Source of the DNA: Perspicuibacillus lycopersici
Lineage (GTDB): Bacteria; Bacillota; Bacilli; Bacillales; Caldibacillaceae
Direction of reading: 5' to 3'
DNA: 64,000 bases
Assembly: GCF_025660475.1 (NCBI RefSeq)
Contig: NZ_JAOUSF010000001.1
Span: 682,001 to 746,000 of the forward strand
The position numbers and the translations under genes are program-made. Below, piece after piece: positions 45,684 through 58,175 of the stretch (its first letter is position 1; each line of letters begins with the position of its first letter). Under the pieces are notes generated by a model. That model was not told where the DNA came from. It did not search any database and worked only from the letters and a program-made list of their open reading frames with translations.

Positions 45684-47135
45684 TTAGCTTTCCTTTAATA
45701 CAACGGTAAGAACACTCATTGGTGGTAAAGTGATGGTTAATCCATCCTGATTAATCTCGTAGTTGGAGAAGTTCTTTTTCTCAACATTATTTGGTTCTTC
45801 AAATGTATTATGTGCATCCATTACGTCAGCTGAAATGTATTGCGCATCTATGACGGAGAAATTTCCTAACCTGCCGGTAAAGGTGATTTCTTTTGTTTCT
45901 GAAAGATCGTAATTACATAGTGATATTGATAGACATCCATTTTTCCTTGAAGCAGTATAGCTAACCCGTTCGATAGCATCGCCATAGGAATCAACCAATT
46001 CGGCATCTTGGTGATTTTGATACAAATCAAATACATGATAGGTAGGAGTCTTAATCATCTGATCTCCTTCTGTTAATAGCATGGACTGCAGAACATTTAC
46101 CATTTGGGCAATATTTGCCATGTATACACGATCCGCATGTTTATGAAAAATATTTAATGTAATAGCTGCTAATACAGCATCCCGAATGGTGTTCTGTTGA
46201 TATAAAAATCCAGGATTTGTACCAGGCTCGACATTATACCATGCGCCCCACTCATCTACAATTAACCCAACACGTTTCGTTGGATCATATTTATCCATAA
46301 TTGTACTGTGTTTTTCAATAAGCTCATCCATGTATTGTGCATGTTCGATAAGGGAGAACCATTCTTCCTCTGGGAAAGCTATGGCATTCCCTTTATCCTG
46401 CCAATTTCTCGTTGGGATAGAATAATGGTGTAAGCTTAATCCATCCATAAAGCGTGCGGCATTTTTCATTAAAACTTCTGTCCATTGATAATCATCCACA
46501 CTTGCACCGCAGGCAATTTTATAAATCTTTTGATCCCCATATTGACGTACATATGTTTGATATTGGCGATATAAATCTGCATAAAATTCGGGACGCATAT
46601 TTCCGCCACAGCCCCAGCTCTCATTACCGACGCCAAAGAATTTTACATCCCATGGCTTTTCTCGGCCATTTTCTTTACGAAGATTCGCCATTGGAGACTC
46701 ACCATTTAATGTTAAATACTCTACCCACTCAGACATTTCCTGTACTGTACCACTGCCAACATTTCCATTAATATAAGCTTCACATCCAATCAAATCGCAA
46801 AGCAGCATAAATTCATGTGTGCCGAAATGATTATTTTCTACCACTCCACCCCAATGGGTATTAATCATCTTCTTGCGGTTTTCTTTCGGACCGATGCCAT
46901 CCTTCCAATGATATTCATCAGCAAAACAACCTCCTGGCCAACGGAGTACCGGGACGTTTATTGCTTTTAATGCCTCGAGCACATCTAATCGAATTCCTTT
47001 TTCGTTTGGTATGGGCGAATCTTCCCCTACCCAAATGCCCTCGTAAATACATCGTCCTAAATGCTCCGCAAATTGTCCGTATATGTATTTACTAATGATA
47101 GGGCCCTTTTTATCTAACAATAAATGAATTTTCAT
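45684..47135 (-). CDS. GH51 alpha-L-arabinofuranosidase
   Basis: A 483-residue intracellular enzyme that removes alpha-linked L-arabinofuranose side chains. The acid/base is Glu171 in [12 protein letters not shown] and the nucleophile Glu294 in [10 protein letters not shown], both in intact clan GH-A context; [20 protein letters not shown] is another family marker. AAGGAGG-like sequence precedes the ATG. First gene of a four-gene unit with its own promoter, overlapped by a perfect cre match (47184-47197), so CcpA repression in rich carbon is likely. Confidence 0.93.
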   Translation of the reverse strand: MKIHLLLDKKGPIISKYIYGQFAEHLGRCIYEGIWVGEDSPIPNEKGIRLDVLEALKAINVPVLRWPGGCFADEYHWKDGIGPKENRKKMINTHWGGVVENNHFGTHEFMLLCDLIGCEAYINGNVGSGTVQEMSEWVEYLTLNGESPMANLRKENGREKPWDVKFFGVGNESWGCGGNMRPEFYADLYRQYQTYVRQYGDQKIYKIACGASVDDYQWTEVLMKNAARFMDGLSLHHYSIPTRNWQDKGNAIAFPEEEWFSLIEHAQYMDELIEKHSTIMDKYDPTKRVGLIVDEWGAWYNVEPGTNPGFLYQQNTIRDAVLAAITLNIFHKHADRVYMANIAQMVNVLQSMLLTEGDQMIKTPTYHVFDLYQNHQDAELVDSYGDAIERVSYTASRKNGCLSISLCNYDLSETKEITFTGRLGNFSVIDAQYISADVMDAHNTFEEPNNVEKKNFSNYEINQDGLTITLPPMSVLTVVLKES

Positions 47136-47169
47136 ATACCTTCCTCCCTAAATAATTATCTTCAAGCTA

Positions 47170-47216
47170 AAAATAGCACTCTATGAAAGCGGTGTCAATA
47201 ACTTATACGTACATAT
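47170..47216 (-). promoter_or_regulatory. Promoter of the GH51 unit with cre site
   Basis: On the minus strand TTGACA (47193-47198), 17 bases and TATTTT (47170-47175) form a good sigma-A promoter. TGAAAGCGGTGTCA (47184-47197 on the plus strand) fits the cre consensus at all 14 positions and overlaps the -35 and spacer. Upstream, ACTTATACGTACATAT (47201-47216) has the TACGTA core of AraR boxes, a weak likeness. A TATCGA/TCGATA inverted repeat (47214-47236) lies further upstream. Confidence 0.8.
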
Positions 47217-47290
47217 CGATTAATTTATTGTCGATATCGTTAACTATTCACTCTTTCTAATGAAAAAGTCCATAGTATTCTAGGTGAATT

Positions 47291-47995
47291 TTAAATTTCC
47301 ATTGGCTGTCCTTTATAATCGATAAAAACATATTTGCTCGCAATAACTGGTCTAGATTCGATTATTTGGAAAATTCCATTTGCAGAAACGATTGGGTCTA
47401 ATGATGCCTGTTGCCCTCCCATATCTGTCCGCATCCAACCTGGGTGAATAGAGTACACACGGATAGAGTCATTTTTCAAATAGATATGAAGCTTTTCTGA
47501 GAGCATATTTAATGCTGCCTTAGAAAGGCCGTATGCATAATCACCACTATATGCATTCGTTAAGCTTCCAGAATCTGACGAGATATTAATAATCGATTGA
47601 TTTTTCCCTTTCCGCACGAATGGGAGAAAATGCTTTAACACACGTAATGAACCAAATGTATTTATATCCATTGTTTTCATACATTCCTCAATATCCACTT
47701 CTTCAATCGTCCGATTTCTACCAAACAAAACTCCCGCATTATTAATAATTACATCAAGATTGGCAGTTTCGGTCATCACCTGCTGTGATGCACGAATAAC
47801 CGATGCCTCGTCTGTCACATCCAATTTTACAATTGTCAAATTCGCACCGAATGTATTCTTTAAATCTTCTAAAGACTTCATTGCATCAGGAGTAGAATTT
47901 CGAACTCCTGCAAATATATGGTACCCTTTTTCTAACCCAACCTTTACTAAATAAAAACCTAATCCACGATTTGCTCCCGTTACTAATAGTTTCAT
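47291..47995 (-). CDS. Short-chain dehydrogenase/reductase
   Basis: A 234-residue classical SDR: cofactor motif TGANRGLG near the start, NNAG, the catalytic Ser in NISSDSGS and the YAYGLSKAAL Tyr/Lys pair. The substrate is unknown. The ATG at 47993-47995 fits homologous starts and GGGGA upstream; an in-frame ATG at 48005-48007 is possible. It lies within the glycan-degrading cluster but separated by gaps on both sides, so it may be an independent gene. Confidence 0.85.
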   Translation of the reverse strand: MKLLVTGANRGLGFYLVKVGLEKGYHIFAGVRNSTPDAMKSLEDLKNTFGANLTIVKLDVTDEASVIRASQQVMTETANLDVIINNAGVLFGRNRTIEEVDIEECMKTMDINTFGSLRVLKHFLPFVRKGKNQSIINISSDSGSLTNAYSGDYAYGLSKAALNMLSEKLHIYLKNDSIRVYSIHPGWMRTDMGGQQASLDPIVSANGIFQIIESRPVIASKYVFIDYKGQPMEI

Positions 47996-48070
47996 ATTTA
48001 TCCCCATTTCTCTTGGCTATTTTCTAAAGGTTTGTTGTTATTTCATGTGATAGTTTTATTAAAGTAGCAT

Positions 48071-48095
48071 ACTGAATATACGCAGACTCTCGCAG
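48071..48095. repeat. Partial copy of the intergenic element seen at 34226
   Basis: ACTGAATATAC (48071-48081) and CTCGCAG (48089-48095) are both also found at 34226-34243, in swapped order. The surrounding 183-base gap 48008-48190 also has a T-rich stretch (48164-48175). Confidence 0.4.
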
Positions 48096-48190
48096 GAAAG
48101 CGGAATGTATTTAGTTGCCAGCCCTTTTACAAATAGCTACAATCTATAAGAAAACAGCCTTTCCTTTTTTTTTCGCTCTCATAACAGAAA

Positions 48191-50167
48191 TTAAAATCCT
48201 GTTTTCGGAATTTCTTTTGGTGAATAGTCAGTTGCCTGTCTCTTACCTATTCGAATAAAATAAAGATTATTGTGAGCTGTCTTCATTCCTTCAACGAATT
48301 CATCATATGGCCGTAAACAAACATCATGAACACCAATTTGATAATTCTCCCCATCAAACCTACCTAATACTGGCTGATCATTTTGCTGAAAATAATGGAC
48401 ACCAATCAACCCTTTAATTGTGGCTGCTTGCTCGACATAATATCGGTAAGCTGCCCCACGATCTGATTGATTTGCAACTGCGCGAATTCCATAGGCTAAC
48501 ATGCCAACATCTGCCGCTCCAAAATGAAATTCTCCTATCATAACTGGAATTTTCAACTTTTGACTTATTTTTTCGATTTGATTTTCGTCTGGTTTCCTCT
48601 GATAGGAATTAATTGAAAAGACATCAAACAGCTCACAGCCTTCTAGCAGTGCTTCATTAGATATCCAGGCATAGCGCATCCCCAAATTCAAATGGTTCGG
48701 ATCAACTTCTCTACAATAACGAGTAGGAATCTCCACATATTTTCGAATAAGGATTTTATTAAATTCTTGAAAATCATCTTTTTGCTTTGTAAATCCTGTC
48801 AGTTCTATTTTCTCTGGATACAGTAAATCAGAAAAACGAGAAAATTGTGTATTCCAGCTTTTATTTAACTGATCAATAGTAGTATATTTTTCTTTCATTC
48901 TATCGATAAAGGCATCCTTACTTACAAAAGATTGCGAATGTAGGAGCATCGTTTCGGTTAAATCAAGACCATCTACAAACGCCCAATGTGGCTCATTTCG
49001 CATAAAATATCCAATAAGATAGCGGTCATCCTTAAATGGTAAAAGCTGTGTAGCAAATTCTTTTGCATTCTCATCGTATTCAGTGCTAAATACATCCGGA
49101 AAATCCCGGTATATTGTTTTCTCAGTAGTCGGAAAGCTTGCTAATGGGATTACGTAAGGCAATTTAGAATATGAAATAAAATCATCACTAGACCAATTTC
49201 CAATCGTATTTACTCCCCACTCCTTAAATCTTGCTATCATGATATCCGCCCATTTCTCCCACCATAAATCACCGAATGCGCGGATTAAATTCGCGATACT
49301 ATAGCAAAAGTTCTCCCGAGAGAATGCCTGCTGAAAACGACCTGTCTGTTCTGGGAGCCATGTGATTAAATGTTCCATTCCTGTCACCTTCATAGAATCA
49401 TCTGGGTGAACACAATCGATGCCTATACTAAATAATGCATAGCCATCAGGGTCTACGAACCACCAGTTTTCTCCATCGTATTCCGTTCGAAAATAACCAG
49501 TACTCGTGAAGGTTAAATGCTTCCAACCGCCAAATCTACCAAAGTCATCATTCGATTGAATTGGACGTTGACTTTGTGCCCATTGATTCTTTAAATAGTG
49601 AATCATTTCTTCGACCGTTTTTGTTTTATTTGCCCATTCCTTATGTATTAATTGCCCGAGCTCGTCGATGTATGGAAGCCTCTCACATAAAAAATCTGGC
49701 TCTTCTTTCAAAAACTGCACATTATCTACTTCTATTTGTCTTCCATTTAAAGAAGATATGGTTTCAATGGCAAAATCCTTTATTTCTGCTCTGTTTATTC
49801 TACTGTCGCCTCTTAATACACTTTGCATAACTCCGGGATACCGGTTTAGGAATAGCTTTTCTCCATCTAAAGCCTTCAAAGGAAAGCACAATCTTGTTTT
49901 AACAAACGGTAGAATTCCATAATGCACTTTAATTTGTTTATTACTATGCTCTGTAAAACGGAATACAATGACGAGAACATTGTCCGATTCATGATAAATA
50001 TCTGCACATACATAATTACTTTCCATCCATAGGTTAGATGAAAGCAATGCACCATCAAGTTTAACTGCCCCACCTGTACTTGATGTTAATATTTGAAAAG
50101 CATTTTCTGAAACGATGATTTTTTCTGTTTGAGCGTCTGGGTAGAATGCATTTGACTTGATTTTCAC
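48191..50167 (-). CDS. Clan GH-A glycoside hydrolase, agarase-like (GH50-like)
   Basis: A 658-residue enzyme without signal peptide. The N-terminal 190 residues look like a beta-sandwich. The catalytic barrel begins with GYFRTEYDGENWWFVDPDG, where VDPDGYALFSIGID is typical of beta-agarase-like enzymes. The probable acid/base is Glu392 in FMRNEPHWAF and the nucleophile Glu546 in MIGEFHFGA. The exact family is uncertain and agar is an unlikely substrate here; a galactan-derived oligosaccharide is more plausible from the neighbours. The start is GTG with GAGAGGAAG upstream. It follows the lacZ-like gene and a terminator, so it may have partly separate expression. Confidence 0.75.
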   Translation of the reverse strand: MKIKSNAFYPDAQTEKIIVSENAFQILTSSTGGAVKLDGALLSSNLWMESNYVCADIYHESDNVLVIVFRFTEHSNKQIKVHYGILPFVKTRLCFPLKALDGEKLFLNRYPGVMQSVLRGDSRINRAEIKDFAIETISSLNGRQIEVDNVQFLKEEPDFLCERLPYIDELGQLIHKEWANKTKTVEEMIHYLKNQWAQSQRPIQSNDDFGRFGGWKHLTFTSTGYFRTEYDGENWWFVDPDGYALFSIGIDCVHPDDSMKVTGMEHLITWLPEQTGRFQQAFSRENFCYSIANLIRAFGDLWWEKWADIMIARFKEWGVNTIGNWSSDDFISYSKLPYVIPLASFPTTEKTIYRDFPDVFSTEYDENAKEFATQLLPFKDDRYLIGYFMRNEPHWAFVDGLDLTETMLLHSQSFVSKDAFIDRMKEKYTTIDQLNKSWNTQFSRFSDLLYPEKIELTGFTKQKDDFQEFNKILIRKYVEIPTRYCREVDPNHLNLGMRYAWISNEALLEGCELFDVFSINSYQRKPDENQIEKISQKLKIPVMIGEFHFGAADVGMLAYGIRAVANQSDRGAAYRYYVEQAATIKGLIGVHYFQQNDQPVLGRFDGENYQIGVHDVCLRPYDEFVEGMKTAHNNLYFIRIGKRQATDYSPKEIPKTGF

Positions 50168-50227
50168 GATACTTCCTCTCCAATCATTTCCATTAATCAG
50201 CTACCGAAACAACAGCACTATAATCAG

Positions 50228-50269
50228 TAAAAAGAACCCCGCAGCATTAAAAAGTAAGTTCGGGGTTCT
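50228..50269 (-). terminator. Terminator after the GH2 gene
   Basis: Arms AGAACCCCG (50233-50241) and CGGGGTTCT (50261-50269) form a perfect 9-bp stem, followed by TTTTTACTG on the minus strand. Confidence 0.8.
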
Positions 50270-50280
50270 ATTGTCCATCT

Positions 50281-53433
<3,153 letters not shown>

Positions 53434-53539
53434 CTATTGTTTATTCGTATGTTTGAACCATTAAATCATAAAAAATACCCTTTGATACATACTGTTACAT
53501 TTTGAATCAAAAAGTCTACCAATCATCTGCAAAATTGGT

Positions 53540-55372
53540 TCATTTTATAAAGGTAAAAGAAAATGCAATATCGAATTTTTTAGCAGGTGATTTAAGGATA
53601 AAGTCAAGTGCAATAAATGATTCCATTTCACCAAAATGGTTAGAAAACTCCATTTTATTAATCTTCATTTCTACTTTTTTTCGGTCAAATTGGATTAATA
53701 ACGATTCGCTTCCTTTTACAACAATCCCTTCCTTATGCTCCTCTATTGTCATTGGTGGTAGAATAAATCTTTCGACAACCTTTTTTGGTTCTTCCGAAAA
53801 AACATATGTATCTATTAGATAAAGAGATGGTTTTTTTCCTTTTCTCCATGTAAAATTTCTTTCTAGTTTGTTTAGTGATTGTACAGGATAAGCTTTTGTT
53901 ATCTCCAACGCAAAAGTTTCAGCATCACCTCCTAAAGTTACCTTTTTAACCATTGCTTCCACATGATGTCCTGCTCTTTGAAATTGGTCATTAATGATTG
54001 GAACAGAATGCCCCTGTGAACCATTGCAAATAAATGTGTAACGTTCTTCTCCGAAATAAGCATCACAATATAAACCTGACCCTAAGTCTTTTAAAAATAC
54101 TTCTTGCTCCCCATGTAGGATAAATTGTCCTAAATCATTATGGTTATGCGGTTCACCATTATGACCACCTTTTGCGGCAAAAGCATATTTCGTATCTGTT
54201 CTTGAGATTATCCATTGAGAATCCTTAAAATAATAGGTTGCAGATCTCCACGAATTACCTAAAAGCGATTCATTATACCAGAGGAGGTTTCGAAATGCTG
54301 GTGCCCATCTACTACAATGATCATCAGTATAGGTTGAACGGAGAGTGATTGCCGGAACTTCAAAATCTTCGTAAAGCTTCGCTAAATAGTGACTTAACCC
54401 AATAAAAACCTTTCCGTTTGCTTGCGCATCCGAAAAATTAACGAGAGAACTACCATTTAAAAAATTCTTTTGTTGAAATAATGCAATCTGGTGGACTTTT
54501 TCATTCAAAAATAAATTAATAGCACCGTTCGTTCGTTTTTTCATTAAATCAGCAAAATAGACAAAAAATCCAAATCCGTATTCCCAATATCCATAACCTT
54601 CCAAACAAGCTCCATCTTCTTTATAGCCTTTTAGAAAATACTGCATTGTGGCAAGAACACGTTCAAGCACTATGGACAGTTCTCCTTCATCTTCTAATAA
54701 ATAGATTGCAGCAGCTCCAATGGATCCTGCACAAACGGATGCCCAGTTATGCATAGCTGTTTCCCATCCAAATTTTCCTTGATGTATAAATGGCCAAAAT
54801 ATTCTCCGATGAACCTCATGTTTTACGCGGTTGATGAGAAGAGGATCTAAAGTATCCTCCATTACCGTTACTATTTCACTAAGCGTAAATGCAGTTTCAG
54901 CAGAAAATAAATCAATGGAATATTCACTAAATGTTCTTTTCAGTGAATAATTGGCTTGCAAACTTATCTCAGGACTATTTTTTAAATGAGCAGGTAAACA
55001 CCAGGAATACTCATTACAAATAGACCAAATGGAATTATGCAATTCCTCTACATATTGTTCATTAGTTGGCTCCAGTAATGTCAGAAAGGCAAAAGTATTC
55101 AACCGTCTTCTTTTAGCAAAATATACTTTTTCAAACTCTAGTCGAGAACCTGTCTTCCGAAATAAAGAAAACAATGTATAAGACAGCTCCTGGCAAGGTT
55201 TTTCAAGAATATTGTTTGCCTCCTCTTTTATTTCATTTACAAACGGCTGATAGCTAGCAGAGGTTCTTAGCTTTTCCAACCATTCACTCTTTGTTATACC
55301 GTTAGAGAACAATAATGACAGTCTATTAATCTTTGTATTCTCCAATAAATTTTCTATTGTCAATCGATCCAT
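53540..55372 (-). CDS. Heparinase II/III-like polysaccharide lyase
   Basis: A 610-residue cytoplasmic protein with an alpha-toroid N-terminal domain (to about 370) and a beta-sandwich carrying the family motif GHNGEPHNHNDLGQF (about residues 400-414), followed by FLKDLGSGLY. Family members cleave uronic acid-containing chains (PL12, PL15, PL21 and related). In an arabinogalactan setting the target could be the glucuronic acid tips of side chains; this is an inference and no characterised homologue was identified. GGGAGG precedes the ATG. First gene after the LacI gene, with an operator 64 bases upstream. Confidence 0.82.
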   Translation of the reverse strand: MDRLTIENLLENTKINRLSLLFSNGITKSEWLEKLRTSASYQPFVNEIKEEANNILEKPCQELSYTLFSLFRKTGSRLEFEKVYFAKRRRLNTFAFLTLLEPTNEQYVEELHNSIWSICNEYSWCLPAHLKNSPEISLQANYSLKRTFSEYSIDLFSAETAFTLSEIVTVMEDTLDPLLINRVKHEVHRRIFWPFIHQGKFGWETAMHNWASVCAGSIGAAAIYLLEDEGELSIVLERVLATMQYFLKGYKEDGACLEGYGYWEYGFGFFVYFADLMKKRTNGAINLFLNEKVHQIALFQQKNFLNGSSLVNFSDAQANGKVFIGLSHYLAKLYEDFEVPAITLRSTYTDDHCSRWAPAFRNLLWYNESLLGNSWRSATYYFKDSQWIISRTDTKYAFAAKGGHNGEPHNHNDLGQFILHGEQEVFLKDLGSGLYCDAYFGEERYTFICNGSQGHSVPIINDQFQRAGHHVEAMVKKVTLGGDAETFALEITKAYPVQSLNKLERNFTWRKGKKPSLYLIDTYVFSEEPKKVVERFILPPMTIEEHKEGIVVKGSESLLIQFDRKKVEMKINKMEFSNHFGEMESFIALDFILKSPAKKFDIAFSFTFIK

Positions 55373-55435
55373 ATTTCCTCCCTTTTACCGGATAATCAAC
55401 TATTCAAAATCAATAGCAGCTCATAAAGAAGGTTA

Positions 55436-55473
55436 AAATGGAACCGGTGCCATTTTTTGCTAAAAAATTATAC
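55436..55473 (-). promoter_or_regulatory. CCGG-centred LacI operator and -10 of the lyase-lacZ unit
   Basis: A 22-base palindrome at 55436-55457 (core TGGAACCGGTGCCA) is symmetric at 20 positions. On the minus strand a consensus TATAAT (55468-55473) lies just upstream, at the end of the LacI gene, so the site falls around the expected transcription start. Confidence 0.7.
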
Positions 55474-56502
55474 CTCCTTTGTCGACTCTCTAATAATCAG
55501 CTTTGTATTGATGATTTTTCCCTTCTTTGAAGCTTTTCCTACTTTTATATTTTGAATGATTTTTACAATTTCACTTGAGAGAATATCGTAATTATGATTA
55601 ACGGTAGTTAAGCTTGGATGAACGATATCTGATGGAAAAATATCATCGAAGCCAACAAAGGAGAAATTATCAATTGAAATATTTTGCTCTCTACACTCCT
55701 TCAATGCACCGTAAATAACTAAGTCATTGATACCAATTATTGCTGTCGGTAAATCCTTTTGAGAAAGTAATTGCTTCATTGCTTCTCTACCCTTTTCGAT
55801 GCTAAAACCTGAAGGAACCTGCCAATTTGGATTAACCTCTAAATCGAAAGCTTTTAAAGACTTTCTGTATGCTGCTGTTTTTAAATCTAAAGAAGTTATT
55901 CCTTTTACTCCTCCAATAAGCCCAATTTTTTTATGACCTAATGAAACTAAATGTTCTACAGTTAAGCGAATCCCCTCTTCTTCATTCGTTCGGATCCGAT
56001 AACAATTAACATCCTTCATTTTGCCATTTACCATAATGACTGGTACCCGCTTGACGACTTCGCGCATCTCGTTAATTTCTTCCTCGGAAGGTTGAACTTT
56101 GTTAATCCGACCTCCCATAAAAACAATACATTCCACTCTTTTTTCCGTAAATTCCTTCAAATGAGCAGATTCTACTTCACTATTACTCATGGAATTTCGT
56201 AGTAATATGGTAAAACCTAGATCCAAAGCTTTTTTCTCTACTTCTATATACACTTGAGAGAAGAAAGGGTTTGTTATATCTGGTAAGATAAAACCTATTG
56301 TATTTGTTTGCTTTGTTGTTAAGCTTCTCGCGGCTTCATTTGGAGTAAAATCAAGCTCTTTCATTTTTTCTAACACAAGTTGTCTTGTGCTTTCTTTTAC
56401 TAATGGATTTCCTGTTAGTACACGCGAAACCGTTGTTGGAGAAACCTTTGCTTCTTTTGCAATATCATAAATTGTAATATTCTTTTTTACGTCTTTCTTC
56501 AT
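55468..56502 (-). CDS. LacI-family regulator of the glycan locus
   Basis: A 344-residue repressor. The helix-turn-helix ITIYDIAKEAKVSPTTVSRVL and hinge NEAARSLTTKQTNT are complete, and the sensor domain ends in the usual SFVGFDDIFPSDIVHPSLTT. GAGG lies about 8 bases before the ATG. It is placed between the Gld-like ABC genes and the lyase-lacZ genes. Operators with the unusual CCGG centre lie at both its own promoter (56668-56681) and the next promoter (55436-55457), consistent with autoregulation. Inducer unknown, probably a galactose- or arabinose-containing oligosaccharide. Confidence 0.92.
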   Translation of the reverse strand: MKKDVKKNITIYDIAKEAKVSPTTVSRVLTGNPLVKESTRQLVLEKMKELDFTPNEAARSLTTKQTNTIGFILPDITNPFFSQVYIEVEKKALDLGFTILLRNSMSNSEVESAHLKEFTEKRVECIVFMGGRINKVQPSEEEINEMREVVKRVPVIMVNGKMKDVNCYRIRTNEEEGIRLTVEHLVSLGHKKIGLIGGVKGITSLDLKTAAYRKSLKAFDLEVNPNWQVPSGFSIEKGREAMKQLLSQKDLPTAIIGINDLVIYGALKECREQNISIDNFSFVGFDDIFPSDIVHPSLTTVNHNYDILSSEIVKIIQNIKVGKASKKGKIINTKLIIRESTKEV

Positions 56503-56630
56503 CTCTATAAACCTCTTTTATATCGAACAGCTGTAGTATTATTTACAATATTCTTAGTTATGCAATTGTATTCATCAGTGTTTATCTAATATAGTATTCA
56601 TATAATATTACTTACAGTAGGAGGAATTTT

Positions 56631-56687
56631 ATGCAAATTTCATGTACATTGAATATTATTTTAAAATTGAAACCGGATTCATTATGA
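56631..56687 (+). CDS. Possible 18-residue peptide, low support
   Basis: A short frame on the plus strand starts with ATG after TAGGAGGA (seven-base spacing) and a consensus TATAAT at 56601-56606 but with no good -35. The peptide MQISCTLNIILKLKPDSL has no recognised family. The lacI operator lies inside it, so chance is a real possibility. Confidence 0.25.
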   Translation: MQISCTLNIILKLKPDSL

Positions 56688-56716
56688 ATATACTTCTTTT
56701 TTCTATCCAATGTCAA
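56668..56716 (-). promoter_or_regulatory. Promoter and operator of the second LacI gene
   Basis: On the minus strand TTGACA (56711-56716), 18 bases and TATATT (56687-56692) form a promoter; TGAAACCGGATTCA (56668-56681 on the plus strand, 12 of 14 symmetric) covers the expected start. Confidence 0.65.
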
Positions 56717-56737
56717 TGAAAAACACTTGATTATACC

Positions 56738-58147
56738 CTATGAATTATTTGAATGAGTTATCACTTCTAGTTGGTGTAAAATTTTTTCTAATTTATCCTT
56801 TGCGATTACAAAATCATATTGATTATCGATTACGATTGCATAAAAATCTCGATTATATGGTACATATTGAACAGTTATTATTTCTTCATTTACAAATTGT
56901 ATCTCCATTGTTATCGCGGCTTTTTCTGCTAACGATTGCTTATTATCTGCAAGTTCCGAATCCGCATTTAATTCTAATAAATCGAGATAAACACCTCTCA
57001 TTTCTTCTTCATTCGTCGCCTGACCATTTAACAGGAATTCGATATTAACATTTGTCATCTCTGTATTTGTCTTATCTTCCTCACTTTTTTGATATTCCAT
57101 TTGATAGCTAGCAGATTCTGCGTTGATGGTAATGGCACTCACATTATTAATGAATGTATAAACTGGAGTAGTATTTGCTAATGCAAAGGCATCAATAGCA
57201 AAAATACTTGAATATTCCCCAAGATTTACTAAGTAAACTGCTGGTTCTTTATCGAACTGTGCATAATAAATACCATTTTCCTTTTGCTTACCAATCGATA
57301 TTGCTCGTAATTCACCATCCAATGTTTCAACTTCTACATAAACAGCAGGTTTATCTAAACCGTAATCAGACAAATTGCTTGCTGATAAAGTAACAGTTTC
57401 CATCGGTAATACATTGGCAAGAACAGAAATGATTGTTTCAAATGCTTCGCTACTTTCATTAACCTGTGGTCTTGTATCATACGGTTCTGCTAAATAATAG
57501 TGACTAAAATACTTGGAAGAAGAATCAGTTACTTGCTTCATTACGATTGAATCGGCACCATTTTGATAAGTAATTTCATGAAACTGTGCTCCGTTCAAAT
57601 TCCCTTGTTTATTATTTAACACTAGATCATTTAATGTAATGGTAAACGGTTGGGCAGTTTTCTTTTCTACAGAATAGATTGTTTTAGAACCTTCAACCAT
57701 AAAGTAATACCCTTTACCAGTAGGTAACGGATTCCCTAACAGAAGTGTCTGTTTCCCACCGTCACGACTTACAAGTATAGCCTTAATTTCTGTAGATGCT
57801 AGACCATATTCTGCTAGATTTCCCGTATCTTCCTTAATAATGTTTATCGCTTCAATGTTAGTTAACGATTGGATTGTTTCGAATAGCTTAACTTCGTCTA
57901 TAGATGCCTCCGCATTTTTTACTTTCCACTCCAACCCGTCGTTACCTTCCACTTGTTCAAAAATTAATTCATTCAATTTATTACATATATGGATTGCTTT
58001 TAAATCTTTTTCATTTTGGCTAAAGATGAGATTCTCTGTTTCCTTGGTTACGCCATTGCTTTTTGAAGGAAACATATTATAAAAGAAAAATACTCCAAGC
58101 AGTCCTATAAATACTATACATAGAATGACGATCTTTTTTCTTTTCAT
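56738..58147 (-). CDS. DUF4340 protein of a Gld-like ABC complex
   Basis: A 469-residue protein with one N-terminal membrane helix (about residues 6-24) and two extracellular DUF4340 repeats; typical strings are NLAEYGLASTEIKAILV and LGNPLPTGKGYYFMVEGSK, and later SDYGLDKPAVYVEVETLDG. DUF4340 proteins accompany GldG-like auxiliary proteins of ABC complexes. It follows the GldG-like gene by 28 bases and is the last gene of the unit. Function unknown; it is likely outside the cell, anchored to the membrane. Confidence 0.85.
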   Translation of the reverse strand: MKRKKIVILCIVFIGLLGVFFFYNMFPSKSNGVTKETENLIFSQNEKDLKAIHICNKLNELIFEQVEGNDGLEWKVKNAEASIDEVKLFETIQSLTNIEAINIIKEDTGNLAEYGLASTEIKAILVSRDGGKQTLLLGNPLPTGKGYYFMVEGSKTIYSVEKKTAQPFTITLNDLVLNNKQGNLNGAQFHEITYQNGADSIVMKQVTDSSSKYFSHYYLAEPYDTRPQVNESSEAFETIISVLANVLPMETVTLSASNLSDYGLDKPAVYVEVETLDGELRAISIGKQKENGIYYAQFDKEPAVYLVNLGEYSSIFAIDAFALANTTPVYTFINNVSAITINAESASYQMEYQKSEEDKTNTEMTNVNIEFLLNGQATNEEEMRGVYLDLLELNADSELADNKQSLAEKAAITMEIQFVNEEIITVQYVPYNRDFYAIVIDNQYDFVIAKDKLEKILHQLEVITHSNNS

Positions 58148-58175
58148 ATCAACATTTCTCCTTAAAAAGGATTGG

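Noticed and set aside
48008-48190. Strong terminator after the agarase-like gene
   Set aside because: There is a T/A-rich run but no clear GC stem directly before it on the correct strand.
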